Assembly: GCF_012641265.1 (NCBI RefSeq)
Contig: NZ_JABAHZ010000004.1
Coordinates: 186,001 to 250,000 of the forward strand
Length of the DNA stretch: 64,000 bases
Source: Chitinophaga eiseniae
GTDB taxonomy: Bacteria; Bacteroidota; Bacteroidia; Chitinophagales; Chitinophagaceae
Direction: 5' to 3'
Shown: piece by piece, positions 17,512 through 25,562 of the stretch
Layout: every line of letters begins with the position of its first letter
How positions within the stretch are numbered: position 1 is the first letter of the stretch
Notes under the pieces: generated by a model
Databases searched by the model: none
Told to the model about the DNA's origin: nothing
The model's input: the letters and a program-made list of their open reading frames with translations, nothing else
Made by a program: the position numbers and the translations under genes

Positions 17512-18141
17512 TTATAATTTGAGATAATGTACTCCCGGCGTGTATTCCTTTTCCAGTGCCAGCAACAGGCTTTCAAAGTCTTTCGGTTGCCGCAGGAAAT
17601 CCACTTTCGTGGTATCTATCACGAGGGTACGTACCGGGTGTTGCTTAATGTATTGCATATAGGTGTCGTGTACGTTCAGCAGGTATTCGTCTGGGATATG
17701 CTGTTCGTAGGACCGGTTACGGTGTTTAATGTTTTCCTGTAGTTTAGCTATCGGCGCATTCAGGAAGATAAGCAGTTCGGGTTGTACCAGCTGCGGATTG
17801 ATGATATCGAATAATTTCTGGTACAGGGAATATTCTTCTTCCGGCAGGTTAATTTTTGCAAACAGCAGGCTTTTGATAAAGAGGTAATCAGAAATGATGA
17901 CATCGCTGAAGAGGTCTTTCGACTGCAGCATTTCCTTCAGTTGTTTATAGCGTTCGGCCATGAAAAACAGTTCCAGCGGAAAGGCGTATTGCTGTGGGCG
18001 GTCATAAAAAAGCGGTAAAAAAGGGTTGTCGGCAAATTCTTCCAGGATGAGTTTAGCAGAGAAATGAGCAGACAACATATTCGCCAGGGTGGTTTTCCCG
18101 GCGCCTATATTTCCTTCTACCGTAATAAATTTATAGTGCAT
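17512..18141 (-). CDS. Deoxynucleoside kinase
   Basis: 209 aa. It transfers the gamma-phosphate of ATP to a deoxynucleoside (dNTP salvage, cytoplasm). The Walker A is EGNIGAGKTT (about 8-17), followed by the dNK/dGK-family EEFADNPFLPLFY segment. The substrate-site ERYKQL and the LID region HRNRSYEQ are visible. Substrate preference (dA, dG or pyrimidine) cannot be told. It lies 41 bp downstream of folK on the same strand, a pairing I associate with Bacteroidota, and they probably share the promoter upstream of folK. Confidence 0.9.
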   Translation of the reverse strand: MHYKFITVEGNIGAGKTTLANMLSAHFSAKLILEEFADNPFLPLFYDRPQQYAFPLELFFMAERYKQLKEMLQSKDLFSDVIISDYLFIKSLLFAKINLPEEEYSLYQKLFDIINPQLVQPELLIFLNAPIAKLQENIKHRNRSYEQHIPDEYLLNVHDTYMQYIKQHPVRTLVIDTTKVDFLRQPKDFESLLLALEKEYTPGVHYLKL

Positions 18142-18182
18142 GAATGTTTATTTAGTATGTAAGCATCGCTGTGGGTAGCTAT

Positions 18183-18668
18183 TTAAGGTTGATAGCGGCT
18201 GGCCGGCAGGGTGTCGGTGCAGCTGGCCGCCAGTTCGCGCACTGTTTGATGTAATACCGGGTGAACATAGTCAGGTACTATTTCCGATAGTGGTACCAAT
18301 ACAAATTGCCGGAGCTGCATCCGGGGGTGCGGTACTTTCAGTTCCGGTAGTGATATCACGCTGTCATTGAAAAAGATAAGATCTATATCGATCACGCGCG
18401 ACCCCCATTTCTGCTGGCGGATGCGTCCTATTTTCCGTTCAATTTCCAATAGTGTATGCAATAGCGTTAGTGCATCCATGTTGGTGCGGATTTCCACCCC
18501 CTGGTTCAGGTAATCGGGTTGATCCACGGCTCCCCAGGGAGCGGTCTGGTATAAGGCGGAGGTTTGTACTACCTCTCCGGCAGTTTCCTGGATAAGTTGT
18601 ACCGCCTGTTGGAGGTTCCCGGTACGATCTCCCAAATTGCCACCTATAAGTAATATTGCTGTATTCAT
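18183..18668 (-). CDS. folK: 2-amino-4-hydroxy-6-hydroxymethyldihydropteridine diphosphokinase
   Basis: 161 aa. It transfers pyrophosphate from ATP to hydroxymethyl-dihydropterin in folate synthesis. Visible: GGNLGDRTGNLQQAV (about 8-22, family GSNLGDR), the ALYQTAPWG segment, the catalytic signature RVIDIDLIFF (about 101-110), and VPHPRMQLRQFVLVPL. I chose ATG 18668 because it places the first strand TAILLIGGNLG as in known FolK; a TTG 18 nt upstream would only add MRFEIY. It is followed by the deoxynucleoside kinase and is divergent from sppA. Confidence 0.93.
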   Translation of the reverse strand: MNTAILLIGGNLGDRTGNLQQAVQLIQETAGEVVQTSALYQTAPWGAVDQPDYLNQGVEIRTNMDALTLLHTLLEIERKIGRIRQQKWGSRVIDIDLIFFNDSVISLPELKVPHPRMQLRQFVLVPLSEIVPDYVHPVLHQTVRELAASCTDTLPASRYQP

Positions 18669-18702
18669 GTATATTTCGAACCTCAAAAGTAGCCATATTC
18701 CT

Positions 18703-18710
18703 TATTTTTG
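18703..18710 (+). promoter_or_regulatory. Candidate -7 element of sppA
   Basis: TATTTTTG matches TAnnTTTG 45 nt upstream of the sppA ATG. On the other strand TACTTTTG (18684-18691) could be the -7 of folK, so the 86-bp gap would hold back-to-back promoters. No clear -33 boxes are seen for either. Confidence 0.4.
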
Positions 18711-18754
18711 AGAAAATGTATCTTGTTATCTCAATTTCATCTTAACAAAAACGT

Positions 18755-20506
18755 ATGCGTTTCTTTAAAGTTTTCCTCGCTTCCCTGCTTGCCTTTATTG
18801 TTTTCACGATTATTTGCTTCATCGTATTAACGGTAATAATAGGTAGGGCGCTTACCACAGAAAAGGTAAATATTTCCCCCAATGGCGTGCTGGTACTCGA
18901 AACCGGTCAGGCCTATAAAGAACAAAAATTAGTTAACCCGATCGGCGCATTGTTAAGGGATGAGCCGGGCGAGGTGCCGGGATTGTATCAAACAGTACGA
19001 CTGATCAGCCATGCGGCTACTGACGACAATATCAAGGGCATTTACCTGAAAGTAAATGGTAATCCCAATGGATTTGCCAGCACTGAAGAGTTGCGCGATG
19101 CATTGCTTCGTTTCCGCAAGTCCGGCAAATTTGTGGTGGCTTACGGCGAAGTGATGGAGCAGAGCGCTTACTACCTGGCTACTGCAGCGGATAAGGTATA
19201 CCTGAACCCTAAGGGAGCGGTAGATTTTACCGGTTTTTCCAGCCAGCTGACGTTCTTAAAAGGAACGCTTGAAAAGCTGGAGATCAAGCCAGAGATCTTT
19301 TATTGCGGAAAGTTTAAAAGTGCGACAGAGCCTTTACGCGAAACCCAGATGACAGAGGCTAACCGGGTGCAGACCACCCAGTTCCTGGGCGAGTTATACA
19401 GCAATTTCCTTACAGGTGTAGGTAAAGCGCGTCAGATAGATACTGCCACCTTGCATGGTTATGCCGATGAAAACCTGATCCAGGAGCCTGCTGATGCGCT
19501 GAAATACAAGCTGGTAGATGGATTGAAATATGATGACGAAATAGTGGCTGAGCTGCAGGGCAAAACGAGTATCAAGTCAGATGAGAAGGTAAACCTGGTA
19601 AGCCTGGGTAAATACAATAACAGCACCACGTTGAGCGATGGCAGCGGTGACAATAAGATTGCGCTTATCTATGCACAGGGCGATATTGTTGGAGGAGAAT
19701 CGGAGCGCGATAATACCATTGCCAGTGAAAACTATATCCGGGAAATCCGTAAGGCCAGGCAGGATAAAGAGGTGAAGGCGATCCTGTTTCGTGTTAATTC
19801 CGGCGGCGGTAGCGCGCTGGCATCCGAAGTGATCTGGCGGGAATTGTCGCTGGCCAAAAAAGTGAAGCCAGTAGTGGTTTCTATGGGTGATTATGCAGCT
19901 TCCGGCGGGTATTATATTTCCTGTATGGCCGACAGCATCTTTGCGGAGCCCAATACGTTGACCGGCTCTATCGGTGTATTTGGCGTGATGTTTAATATGC
20001 AGGACTTCTTTAAAAACAAACTGGGTGTTACTTTCGATGGCGTAAAAACTGCTCAGTATGCAGACCTGGGTTCTGTAGGCCGTCCGTTGACAGAAGGAGA
20101 AAAACGTTTTATACAGAATGGGGTAGACAGTACCTATGCTTCTTTCAAATCCCGTGTAGTTGCCGGTAGAAAACTGGATGCCGCTATCGTGGACAGCATC
20201 GCGCAGGGACGCGTATGGAGCGGCGTAGAAGCTCAGAAGCTGGGACTGGTAGACCGTATTGGTGGTATAACCGAAGCCCTGGCCTGTGCTGCCCGCCTGG
20301 CTAAATTATCTGAATACCGTTTACGCGAGTATCCGGAGGTAAAGGACCCGGTGTCGAAGCTGATGAAAACAGTGGGCGCGGATGTAAGTACGCATATGGT
20401 AAAGAAAGAGCTGGGTGTTAACTATGAGTTATACCAGCAGATCAAGGAAGTGCAGGCTATGCACGGGGATATCCAGGCAAGAATGCCGTTTAAATACAGT
20501 TTTTAG
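18755..20506 (+). CDS. sppA: Signal peptide peptidase SppA, 67-kDa (long) type
   Basis: 583 aa, inner-membrane serine protease that degrades cleaved signal peptides. One N-terminal transmembrane helix (about 6-31) is followed by two tandem ClpP-like domains. The Lys of the Ser/Lys dyad is K188 in GKFKSATEP (N-terminal domain) and the nucleophile is S383 in GDYAASGGYYIS (C-terminal domain), the same arrangement as the E. coli enzyme. The long form fits the length. It stands divergent to folK-dNK and ends in a long palindrome. Confidence 0.95.
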   Translation: MRFFKVFLASLLAFIVFTIICFIVLTVIIGRALTTEKVNISPNGVLVLETGQAYKEQKLVNPIGALLRDEPGEVPGLYQTVRLISHAATDDNIKGIYLKVNGNPNGFASTEELRDALLRFRKSGKFVVAYGEVMEQSAYYLATAADKVYLNPKGAVDFTGFSSQLTFLKGTLEKLEIKPEIFYCGKFKSATEPLRETQMTEANRVQTTQFLGELYSNFLTGVGKARQIDTATLHGYADENLIQEPADALKYKLVDGLKYDDEIVAELQGKTSIKSDEKVNLVSLGKYNNSTTLSDGSGDNKIALIYAQGDIVGGESERDNTIASENYIREIRKARQDKEVKAILFRVNSGGGSALASEVIWRELSLAKKVKPVVVSMGDYAASGGYYISCMADSIFAEPNTLTGSIGVFGVMFNMQDFFKNKLGVTFDGVKTAQYADLGSVGRPLTEGEKRFIQNGVDSTYASFKSRVVAGRKLDAAIVDSIAQGRVWSGVEAQKLGLVDRIGGITEALACAARLAKLSEYRLREYPEVKDPVSKLMKTVGADVSTHMVKKELGVNYELYQQIKEVQAMHGDIQARMPFKYSF

Positions 20507-20515
20507 GAGCTTTTG

Positions 20516-20625
20516 AGCAGAAAGCAGAAAGCAAAAAGCTATTGAGGAGACTGATCAACGCGGTTTTTACCCGCTAAAATCAGTCTCCTCAATAGCTTTT
20601 TACGTTCTGCCTGTTACTTTCTGCT
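20516..20625. repeat. Long intergenic palindrome, AAAGCTATT family, copy 1
   Basis: The inner stem is 23 bp perfect (20533-20555 with 20579-20601) and starts AAAAAGCTATT. The outer arms are purine-rich AGCAGAAAG (20516-20524) with CTTTCTGCT (20617-20625). The 23-nt loop has its own GCGG / CCGC mini-stem, and a T-run follows the right arm. It lies between sppA and an ABC permease gene, both on the plus strand, so it likely terminates sppA. Related copies: 23519-23632 and 47321-47434. Confidence 0.8.
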
Positions 20626-20666
20626 TTTTTATATTAGTTTTACCGCCGTTTTTAAAAGCAGATCAG

Positions 20667-21773
20667 ATGAATGGAGCTAAGTACAGTCAGCTAAGGGCCA
20701 TGCTGGCCATTACGAAGGGTAGTTTACGGGGTATTTTCCGCAGTCCTTCCGCCGTGGTATTCAGTTTAGGCTTCCCGATGGTATTTATCCTGGTATTTGG
20801 GTTTATTGGCGGTAGCAGTGTTTCCGTGAAAGTGGGAATTGACCGGCAAACGGATATCAAGAGTGAGTTTTACCAGGGCCTGATGCATGTGAACACCCTG
20901 AAGATGATTGCCGATCAGCCGGCGGCGGAGATGGAAGATGACCTGAAAAAGGGGCGTTTGGTAGCCATTCTGAATATTATACCCAGCGAGGGGGCTGATC
21001 ATGTGATGCACTATGACATCCAGATGCGTACTTCCACGGCGTCGGATGCCAGCAAGAAACAGATCCTGCTGAATATCCTGAAGGGCGTGACGACTAAACT
21101 GGATGATGAGGCGTATAAACGTCCTACGGTGGCTACTATTAGCCAGACGGAGATTCCGGGGCGTGAGTTTAAGACCATTGACTTTATCTTACCCGGACAG
21201 TTGGGCTTTGCGTTGATGAGTGCGGCGGTTTTTGGTACTGCTTTCCTGTTTTATAATATGCGTCAAACGCTGGTGCTCAAGCGTTTTTTTGCTACTCCTA
21301 TTAAGCGTACTTATATTGTATTGGCGGAAGCCGTGAGCAGGATGATCTTCCAGCTGATCAGTTCGGTGGTGATCATTGCTTTGGGGCATTTTGCCTTTGG
21401 CTTTACGCTGGTACACGGATTTGCCACCTTCCTGGAAATGCTGGTATTGTCAGTATTCGGGCTACTGGTATTCATGGGTTTTGGTTTTGTGGTAAGCAGC
21501 CTGGCGAAGAATGAAAGCACGATTCCTCCTTTGGCTAATATTGTGACCCTGCCCCAGTTTCTGCTGGCGGGCACCTTTTTCCCGATAGATTCTTTCCCTG
21601 GCTGGTTGCAGCCCATTTGTAAAATTATGCCACTGACTTACCTGATAGATGCCCTGCGCAAGGTAGCGTTTGAAGGACAGCATTTATGGCATGTAAGCTG
21701 GGATATTGCTATCCTTACCTTATGGGGTATTGTCGTGTATGCGGTAGCCGTGAAAGTATTCAAATGGGAGTAA
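20667..21773 (+). CDS. ABC-2 type transporter permease
   Basis: 368 aa. A membrane helix follows the cytoplasmic N-terminal stretch (about 28-47, VVFSLGFPMVFILVFGFIGG), then comes a periplasmic domain (about 50-170), then five C-terminal helices with the ABC-2 motif LPQFLLAGTFFPIDSFPGWLQPI...PLTYLIDALRKV (about 294-335). It is a half-transporter needing an ATPase subunit, yet no ATPase gene adjoins it: upstream is sppA, downstream are SRPBCC genes. The partner must be encoded elsewhere. The substrate is unknown; this class includes drug, lipid and polysaccharide exporters. Confidence 0.85.
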   Translation: MNGAKYSQLRAMLAITKGSLRGIFRSPSAVVFSLGFPMVFILVFGFIGGSSVSVKVGIDRQTDIKSEFYQGLMHVNTLKMIADQPAAEMEDDLKKGRLVAILNIIPSEGADHVMHYDIQMRTSTASDASKKQILLNILKGVTTKLDDEAYKRPTVATISQTEIPGREFKTIDFILPGQLGFALMSAAVFGTAFLFYNMRQTLVLKRFFATPIKRTYIVLAEAVSRMIFQLISSVVIIALGHFAFGFTLVHGFATFLEMLVLSVFGLLVFMGFGFVVSSLAKNESTIPPLANIVTLPQFLLAGTFFPIDSFPGWLQPICKIMPLTYLIDALRKVAFEGQHLWHVSWDIAILTLWGIVVYAVAVKVFKWE

Positions 21774-21812
21774 TGTGATTTCGTTAGCTTTGTGCTATCT
21801 AAATCCAGTCAG

Positions 21813-22343
21813 ATGCAAGCCTTTTTTATTATCCTGGGTGCATTTATTGTCCTAGTACTGGGGCTCTTCATTTTCAGTTTATTCTTGTCCCCCTCCGTAA
21901 AGGTAGAGCGGTCGTTGCTCATGCCTGCCCAGGCGGGCGCCATTTTCCCGCTGGTCAATGTAGTGCGCAACTGGGAGCTATGGTCGCCCTGGAAAGAACA
22001 GGACCCGATGGTGAAGATCACCTATGGGGAGAAAGAAAGTGGCGTGGGCGCGGGCTATAGCTGGGAGAGCCGTAACCGTAACGTGGGAAGAGGACATATG
22101 TCGGTCACCGAATCGCGGGAGGACCAATATATTGCTACCAGCACGGATTTCGGGGGAATGGGGATGGCTAAAGGCTATTTCCGTTTCGATCCTATGCCGG
22201 AGGGCACGCTGGTTACCTGGGGAATGATATGCGACATGGGGCAGCATCCGCTACGGAAGGTAATGGGATTGATGATGGATAAGTGGGTAGGGAAGGATTT
22301 TGAGAAGGGGTTGGGCAATATCCGGCACCTGTTGCGACGATAA
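21813..22343 (+). CDS. Membrane-anchored SRPBCC (START-like) protein, copy A
   Basis: 176 aa from ATG 21813. One N-terminal membrane helix (about 4-25) is followed by a START/Bet v1-like fold, a hydrophobic ligand-binding cavity, seen as KVERSLLMPAQAGAIFPLV, NWELWSPW and the C-terminal KGLGNIRHLL helix. A GTG at 21792 would add seven residues but falls in TAGCTTTG, a -7-like box, so the ATG is preferred. The next gene is a paralogue of equal length (WDAWNPW for NWELWSPW), so they arose by tandem duplication. Ligand unknown. Confidence 0.75.
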   Translation: MQAFFIILGAFIVLVLGLFIFSLFLSPSVKVERSLLMPAQAGAIFPLVNVVRNWELWSPWKEQDPMVKITYGEKESGVGAGYSWESRNRNVGRGHMSVTESREDQYIATSTDFGGMGMAKGYFRFDPMPEGTLVTWGMICDMGQHPLRKVMGLMMDKWVGKDFEKGLGNIRHLLRR

Positions 22344-22377
22344 GGGGATCATCCCTTCAAAATAATATATTTTTTCT

Positions 22378-22908
22378 ATGCGTCTTTTTAAGTTATTGGT
22401 GATCGGTGTGATCATTTTATGTGGATTGAGTTTTTTACTGTCCCTGTTATTCCCTTCCACTGCCGTGGTAGAGCGTACCGGGGTTATTAATGCGCCAATT
22501 GACACGGTATACGCCCATGTGAGCAACCTGAGGGCCTGGGATGCCTGGAATCCATGGACCCGGCCCGATAGCACCGCTACCCTGGTATATTCCGATCCGG
22601 CTGCCGGCACCGGCGCCTGGTACAGTTGGGAAGGAAAGTTAAACAGTGGTAAAGTGACCATACTGGATAGCGCACCTGGTAAGGGAATACACTACCTGCT
22701 GGATATCAAAGGGGTACGCCCGGTGAGCAGCGGTATAGAACTGAAGCCCTCTGCCGATGGTAAAGGAACAGCGATATTCTGGCACCAGGAAATAAAACTG
22801 GGATTACTACCTTGGTGGAAACTCCGGGGCTTCGTAGCCGATAAAATCTATGGACCTGTGATGGAAAGCGGGCTAACGAAACTCAGCCAGGTTTGTGAAC
22901 ACCGTTAA
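22378..22908 (+). CDS. Membrane-anchored SRPBCC (START-like) protein, copy B
   Basis: 176 aa: N-terminal helix (about 4-23) then SRPBCC fold with VVERTGVINAPIDTVYAHVSN, the hallmark start of the polyketide-cyclase-like family, and RAWDAWNPWTR. A C-terminal helix closes the cavity. It follows copy A by 34 bp and probably forms one transcript with it. The pair may bind lipids or small hydrophobic molecules at the inner membrane; that is inference. Confidence 0.78.
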   Translation: MRLFKLLVIGVIILCGLSFLLSLLFPSTAVVERTGVINAPIDTVYAHVSNLRAWDAWNPWTRPDSTATLVYSDPAAGTGAWYSWEGKLNSGKVTILDSAPGKGIHYLLDIKGVRPVSSGIELKPSADGKGTAIFWHQEIKLGLLPWWKLRGFVADKIYGPVMESGLTKLSQVCEHR

Positions 22909-23019
22909 ATATGGATTTATTTTACCATTGATCCAATAGTTTTGTTGCTGCTGGATAGAATAGTTTAAATTGTTAAGCTATCTCAAAACAATCATCTCAT
23001 TCCAGAAAAAACTTAGCAA

Positions 23020-23514
23020 ATGAAACATTTCTTTTTGGCAACCTTATTTTTGGCCGTTACCAGCCTCGTTTTTGCCCAGGAAAAACCACCTAAAAGCCCA
23101 CATGTAACAGTAGAGGCCAACGGTATCAAAGTAGTATATGGACAGCCTTCCAAGAGAGGCCGCGTTATCTTTGGCACCCTGGAGCCATTTGGTAAAGTAT
23201 GGCGTACCGGCGCTGACCAGGCTACCGAAATTACCTTCTCCAAAGATGTTGTTTTTGGCGGAAAACCAGTAAAAGCAGGTACTTACACTTTTTTCTCCAT
23301 TCCTGATCCTAAAACCTGGACAGTAATCCTGAACGGAAAACTGGGACAATGGGGCGCTTATGATTACGAAAAGAATAAAGGCGAAGATGTTGTAGCCGTG
23401 AAAGTTAAGCGGGAAGCATTATCTACCCCCGCTGAAAAATTGACTTTCACGTTACCCGGAAATGCAGTGGTGTTCGAATGGGACGACACTAAGATCAGCG
23501 TGCCGGTTAAATAA
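23020..23514 (+). CDS. Secreted DUF2911 protein
   Basis: 164 aa with a clear signal peptide (about 1-20, ending VFAQ). The body matches DUF2911: SPHVTVEANGIKVVYGQPSKRGR, FGKVWRTGADQATEITFS, the GGKPVKAGTYTFFSIP loop and KWTVILN-like sequence. Function is not known; members are common in Bacteroidota periplasm. It is separated from the SRPBCC genes by 110 bp and ends in a long palindrome shared with convergent bioA. Confidence 0.88.
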   Translation: MKHFFLATLFLAVTSLVFAQEKPPKSPHVTVEANGIKVVYGQPSKRGRVIFGTLEPFGKVWRTGADQATEITFSKDVVFGGKPVKAGTYTFFSIPDPKTWTVILNGKLGQWGAYDYEKNKGEDVVAVKVKREALSTPAEKLTFTLPGNAVVFEWDDTKISVPVK

Positions 23515-23518
23515 GCTG

Positions 23519-23632
23519 AGCATAAGGCACAAAGCATAAAGCTATTGTAGCGAATGAACTTAGCGAATATTAAAATCGCATTGGTCATTCGCTACAATAG
23601 CTTTATGCTTTGTGCTTTATGCCTTATGCTTC
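23519..23632. repeat. Long intergenic palindrome, AAAGCTATT family, copy 2
   Basis: 31 bp of perfect stem (23527-23557 with 23585-23615) containing GCACAAAGCATAAAGCTATT then GTAGCGAATGA. The arms are built from 7-mers GCATAAA / GCACAAA, and the right arm carries one extra unit. The loop holds an inner GCGA / TCGC pair. It lies between convergent DUF2911 and bioA genes. The AAAGCTATT block is shared with copies 1 and 3, and the GCGAATGA apex with the terminators at 8355 and 13569. Confidence 0.8.
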
Positions 23633-24901
23633 TCTCAGCAGCTCGCGGATGCTTTGATACACCTGCTCCAGTTGTTCATCCGTAATGCAGTAGGGGGGAA
23701 GGATGTAAAGGGTATTGCCCAGCGGACGAAGCATGATCCTCCTGGCCCGGAAGAAGCGATGCAGTTCATCTGCTAATGAATTCGTATAACCGTCGGCGTT
23801 AGTGGTGCTGATTTCAAATGCCAGGATAGTGCCCAGTAACCTGGGGTGTTTTACGATCGCTATTTGTTGCAATTCCTGTAAAAAAGCCCGGTGTTTTTCG
23901 TGTATACGCTGGCGATTGGCGGCGCAGGCAGGATCCATAAAAAGGTCCATGCTGGCCAGGGCGGCAGTACAGGCCAGTGGATTGGCCGTAAAGGAATGTC
24001 CGTGAAACAATGTTTTTAATTTGTCGTTCGACAAAAATGCTTCGTAAATGGCCGCAGTACTGGTAGTAACGCCCAGCGCCATGGCGCCACCGGTTAGCCC
24101 CTTGGAGAGACAAATCATATCCGGCAATGTTTGCAGATATTCCATGGCGAAATTCTTCCCGGTTCTGCCAAAACCGGTCATCACCTCGTCTGCAATCAGT
24201 AAGATATTCCTGGATTTACAGTATTGCAGCAATTGATCAAAGGCATTGGCCTCATACATGATCATGCCGCCGGAACCTTGCAGCAGCGGTTCAAATACAA
24301 AGGCAGCTATATCTTCCGGTTGTAAACCATCTATGGTAGCGATGAGTTGAGAGAGATTAGCTGCATTGGGCACATCAATGAAATGTACATCAAACAGGAG
24401 GTCATCGAATACGCGGGTAAACACACTTCTGCCGCTGACGCTCATGGCGCCAAAAGTATCGCCGTGGTAGGCATTGTTGAACGCCAGTATTTTACGTTTG
24501 CGAATGCCCTGGTTGTCCCAGTACTGTATGGCCATTTTGAGGGCTACCTCGATGGCAGTAGAGCCATTGTCTGAATAGAAAACGCGGCGCTGGTTACCCG
24601 GCAATACCTGGAGCAGGCGTTCCGCCAGGTTCACCGCCGGCGGATGTGTATACCCGGCAAAAATGCAATGTTCCAGTTGCAACGCCTGGGCAGCCAGCTG
24701 TTGCGCGATATGCGGATGTGCATGACCGTGTATGTTTACCCACCAGCTCGAAGTGGCATCTATATAGCTTTGATCGTTTTCATCGAAGAGAAGGGCGCCT
24801 TGTCCGCGTACCATGCCGATAGGCACTGGGGCCGTCTGCATTTGTGTATAAGGGTGCCAGATCACGTCGAGGTCGCGGGCCGACAAAGATTTTGTTTGCA
24901 T
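23624..24901 (-). CDS. bioA: Adenosylmethionine-8-amino-7-oxononanoate aminotransferase
   Basis: 425 aa, class III PLP aminotransferase, converting 7-keto-8-aminopelargonate to 7,8-diaminopelargonate in biotin synthesis with SAM as amino donor. Visible: IWHPYTQM at the N-terminus (BioA hallmark), SSWWVNIHGHAHP, the PLP lysine in CLSKGLTGG, the DEVMTGFGRTG motif and GHSFTANPLACTAA. ATG 24901 is chosen because it begins just before the IWHPYTQM motif; upstream in-frame codons would overlap the preceding regulator gene. No other bio gene is nearby, so the pathway is split in this genome. Confidence 0.92.
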   Translation of the reverse strand: MQTKSLSARDLDVIWHPYTQMQTAPVPIGMVRGQGALLFDENDQSYIDATSSWWVNIHGHAHPHIAQQLAAQALQLEHCIFAGYTHPPAVNLAERLLQVLPGNQRRVFYSDNGSTAIEVALKMAIQYWDNQGIRKRKILAFNNAYHGDTFGAMSVSGRSVFTRVFDDLLFDVHFIDVPNAANLSQLIATIDGLQPEDIAAFVFEPLLQGSGGMIMYEANAFDQLLQYCKSRNILLIADEVMTGFGRTGKNFAMEYLQTLPDMICLSKGLTGGAMALGVTTSTAAIYEAFLSNDKLKTLFHGHSFTANPLACTAALASMDLFMDPACAANRQRIHEKHRAFLQELQQIAIVKHPRLLGTILAFEISTTNADGYTNSLADELHRFFRARRIMLRPLGNTLYILPPYCITDEQLEQVYQSIRELLREA

Positions 24902-24944
24902 AGTTGCCTGCTTTTGTGCAGGCGCGAAGTTAGTACAAAAGGGT

Positions 24945-25346
24945 TTATACCGGTCTATGCTGTGCGAGTATGTCCAGCAGGGCTTCTGCTGCATAAGGCT
25001 TAGGCAGGATATCTTTTATCTGTAAGGCTGCCAGGCGTGTGGATACTTCGGGGAGTATATCGGCCGTTACCACCACAATGAACGCACCAGGTTGCAGGCG
25101 TTGTATATGCGGAATAGTATCATACCCATTCATCTCAGGCATATGCAGGTCGAGGATAATGCCATCGAAAGTGGCGCTTTGTATTTTAGACAGCGCCTCG
25201 CGTCCATTGCTGGCGGTTGTAATAATGGCGCCGGTTTTTCTCAGTTGTAATTCCAATATGCGGACATTAATGGCGTTGTCTTCCACGATCAATAACCGGA
25301 TGCCGTGGAGAAAATGAGGGCTGCTGGTGTTACTTTGATAGGACAT
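24945..25346 (-). CDS. Receiver-only response regulator
   Basis: 133 aa, a single CheY-like receiver domain. Acidic pocket EDN (about 22-24), phospho-acceptor Asp in ILDLHMPEMNG (D66), the Thr of VVTAD, and the conserved Lys in ILPKPY near the C-terminus are all present. No output domain follows. It lies 43 bp upstream of bioA on the same strand, perhaps by chance, and more than 4 kb from the nearest histidine kinase. Partner kinase unknown; the C-terminal KPYAAEALLDIL helix is ordinary. Confidence 0.88.
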   Translation of the reverse strand: MSYQSNTSSPHFLHGIRLLIVEDNAINVRILELQLRKTGAIITTASNGREALSKIQSATFDGIILDLHMPEMNGYDTIPHIQRLQPGAFIVVVTADILPEVSTRLAALQIKDILPKPYAAEALLDILAQHRPV

Positions 25347-25508
25347 GGTTCGTTTTTAGTGATGGCGCGGCCCGGACAGGCGTCGTTATGCCATTTTATT
25401 TTGGTTGCTTAACACGATGCGTGCAGCCAGCGTAACTGTGCTGCTGGAATAATAAATGTAAGTATTTACCGGTGAATATGAACAGTCGAAGGGTATCCTT
25501 AAAAAAAA

Positions 25509-25540
25509 CGGCGTACAGGTACTGCTGTACCTGTACGCCG
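25509..25540 (-). terminator. Terminator of the LTA-synthase-like gene
   Basis: A 14-bp perfect stem CGGCGTACAGGTAC (25509-25522 with 25527-25540) with a 4-nt loop, followed on the minus strand by eight T (25501-25508). It ends the sulfatase gene, whose stop lies 23 nt upstream on the minus strand. Confidence 0.88.
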
Positions 25541-25562
25541 GTGAATATATAAAAGCGGTATG

